Assembly (NCBI RefSeq): GCF_003323745.1
Contig: NZ_QOIL01000013.1
Coordinates: 1-64,000 of the forward strand
Length of the DNA stretch: 64,000 nucleotides
Direction: 5' to 3'
From: Sphaerisporangium album
GTDB lineage: Bacteria > Actinomycetota > Actinomycetes > Streptosporangiales > Streptosporangiaceae
Made by a program: the position numbers and the translations under genes. Below, one piece after another: positions 62,978 to 64,000 of this stretch. The notes below the pieces were generated by a model. That model was given only the letters and a program-made list of their open reading frames with translations, did not search any database and was not told the origin of the DNA. The first letter of the stretch is position 1; every line of letters begins with the position of its first letter.

Positions 62978-64000
62978 GCGGGCCGCCTCCCCTGCGCGTG
63001 GTCGTCTGCGGCACCAACTTCGGCCGCTTCTACATCCAGGCCGTGCTCGACCACCCCGGATACGTCCTGGCCGGAATCCTCAGCCGCGGCTCCGCCGCCT
63101 CCCGCGACCACGCCCGGCGCCTCGGCGTGCCGCACCATACCGACGTCGGGGAACTGCCGGACGACGTCGACGTGGCGTGCGTCGTGGTGGGCTCGTCGAT
63201 CCAGGGAGGCGAGGGAACCGCCCTGGCCAAGGCCCTGATCGGCCGTGGCGTGCACGTCCTGCAGGAGCACCCCGTCCATCTCGGGGAGCTGACCGAGTGC
63301 CTGAAGCTCGCCCGCGCCCACCGCGTGCAGTACCGGCTCAACACCCACTACCCGCACGTCGGACCGGTGCGCGCGTTCATCGAGGCCGCCCGCAGGCTCG
63401 CCGTGCGGCGCGAACCCCTGTTCGTGGACGCCGCCACGCCCATCCACCTGATGTACCCGATGGTGGACATCCTCGGCCGCGCGCTGGGCTCGCTGCGCCC
63501 GTGGCGGTTCGCCGCCCCGGCGCCCGTCCCAGGGGAACTCGGCGCGCAGCCGTTCCGCGTCCTGCAGGGGCTGCTCGGCGGCGTGCCGCTGACCTTGCGC
63601 GTGCACCACCAGATGGATCCGGCGGACCGGGACAACCACGCCCTGCACTGGCACCGGCTGTCGGTCGGCACCGAGGGAGGGGTGCTCACCCTCGCCGACA
63701 CCCACGGGCCGCTGCTGTGGAGCCCCAGGCTGCACGTCGGTCGGGACTCCGGCCACCGGTTCGTCCTGGACGGGCCCGGCACCGGCGATCTCGGCCTCGC
63801 CACCGTCACGGTCGCCGGCGGCGCCGGGACGTTCCGCGAGGTGTTCACCGAGCTGTGGCCGCAGGCCATCGGCCTCGCGCTCGACGGGATGCGCGACGCC
63901 GTGGCGGAGGGCGGGGACGCGCTGCGGGCGGCGCAGTACGACCTGGCGGTGTGCCGCATCTGGTCGGACCTGGCCGCGCGGCTCGGGCCACCGGAGATCG
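62974..64000 (+). CDS. Thiazolinyl imide reductase (Irp3/YbtU/PchG-like), 3' end outside the window
   Basis: 342 codons are visible and no stop is reached; the family is about 350-370 residues, so little is missing. N-terminal NADPH-binding motif VVCGTNFGRFYIQAV (GxxFG form characteristic of Irp3/PchG), then VACVVVGSSIQGGEGTALAKALIGRGVHVLQEHPVH, a block specific to thiazolinyl imide reductases. The enzyme reduces one carrier-bound thiazoline C=N to thiazolidine, which the NRPS methyltransferase can then N-methylate. GTG 62974 overlaps the preceding stop and has AGGAGGGAG 4 bases upstream. Confidence 0.92.
   Translation, partial: MSGPPPLRVVVCGTNFGRFYIQAVLDHPGYVLAGILSRGSAASRDHARRLGVPHHTDVGELPDDVDVACVVVGSSIQGGEGTALAKALIGRGVHVLQEHPVHLGELTECLKLARAHRVQYRLNTHYPHVGPVRAFIEAARRLAVRREPLFVDAATPIHLMYPMVDILGRALGSLRPWRFAAPAPVPGELGAQPFRVLQGLLGGVPLTLRVHHQMDPADRDNHALHWHRLSVGTEGGVLTLADTHGPLLWSPRLHVGRDSGHRFVLDGPGTGDLGLATVTVAGGAGTFREVFTELWPQAIGLALDGMRDAVAEGGDALRAAQYDLAVCRIWSDLAARLGPPEI

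Overview
The window is very GC-rich throughout (about 70% or more). It uses GTG starts freely, many genes overlap by four bases, and it carries families typical of actinomycetes: an ECF41 sigma factor, a TIGR03086/mycothiol-type domain, Tat lipoproteins and ROK/LacI-controlled glycosidases. I read it as chromosomal DNA of a filamentous high-GC actinobacterium, possibly Streptosporangiales. The order-level guess is weak and rests on gene content only. I see no rRNA, tRNA or CRISPR array.

Left part (1-28 kb) is a patchwork of small transport and regulatory units. It opens with an ABC-2 exporter whose ATPase lost its 5' end, then an ArsR/CDF zinc-efflux pair, a sulfotransferase, a beta-propeller glycosidase-like protein and a VIT/CCC1 protein. 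Next come a MocR regulator facing an alpha/beta hydrolase, and a MarR-DHA2 efflux unit with a visible operator. A crcB-DUF190-crcB fluoride operon follows, preceded by what looks like a genuine fluoride riboswitch. After it lie an ECF41 sigma factor with a flavoprotein, TetR, MFS and MarR genes, a MerR regulator fused to a maleylpyruvate-isomerase-like domain, a YCII protein, a GNAT, and a carotenoid-oxygenase-like gene facing a TetR gene. The part ends with an NDP-sugar epimerase, a SpoIIE-type phosphatase, a Tat-exported DyP peroxidase and an ABC-F protein with a nine-codon upstream ORF.

Middle part (28-42.1 kb) is a plant-polysaccharide (xylan/xyloglucan-type) utilisation locus, all on the minus strand. 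A GH31 alpha-xylosidase, a sugar ABC importer (lipoprotein plus two permeases) and a secreted GH3-CBM6 enzyme form one operon, closed by a strong terminator and preceded by a ROK-type inverted repeat. A ROK repressor follows. Last is a second, cytoplasmic GH3 enzyme overlapping its own LacI regulator, with two copies of a GAAGCGCTTC-centred operator in front.

Right part (42.3-64 kb, running off the end) is the most interesting region: a salicylate-capped, thiazoline-type metallophore cluster of the yersiniabactin/pyochelin/coelibactin class. It holds an operon for an Opp/Nik-type importer (Tat lipoprotein, two permeases, one fused double ATPase), a divergent salicyl-AMP ligase, and two NRPSs reading ArCP-Cy-A-PCP-Cy-A-PCP and docking-Cy-A-MT-PCP-TE. 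A saccharopine-dehydrogenase-like protein and a thiazolinyl imide reductase follow. Two AT-rich palindromes of Fur/Zur type, not the actinobacterial IdeR/DmdR type, lie exactly in the two promoter regions. This suggests coordinated metal control, and zinc is a real possibility because the coelibactin cluster of Streptomyces coelicolor is Zur-controlled. Predicted product: 2-hydroxyphenyl - first azoline (substrate code unusual) - thiazoline/thiazolidine - N-methyl-thiazolidine acid. The release domain has Cys in place of the usual nucleophilic Ser.
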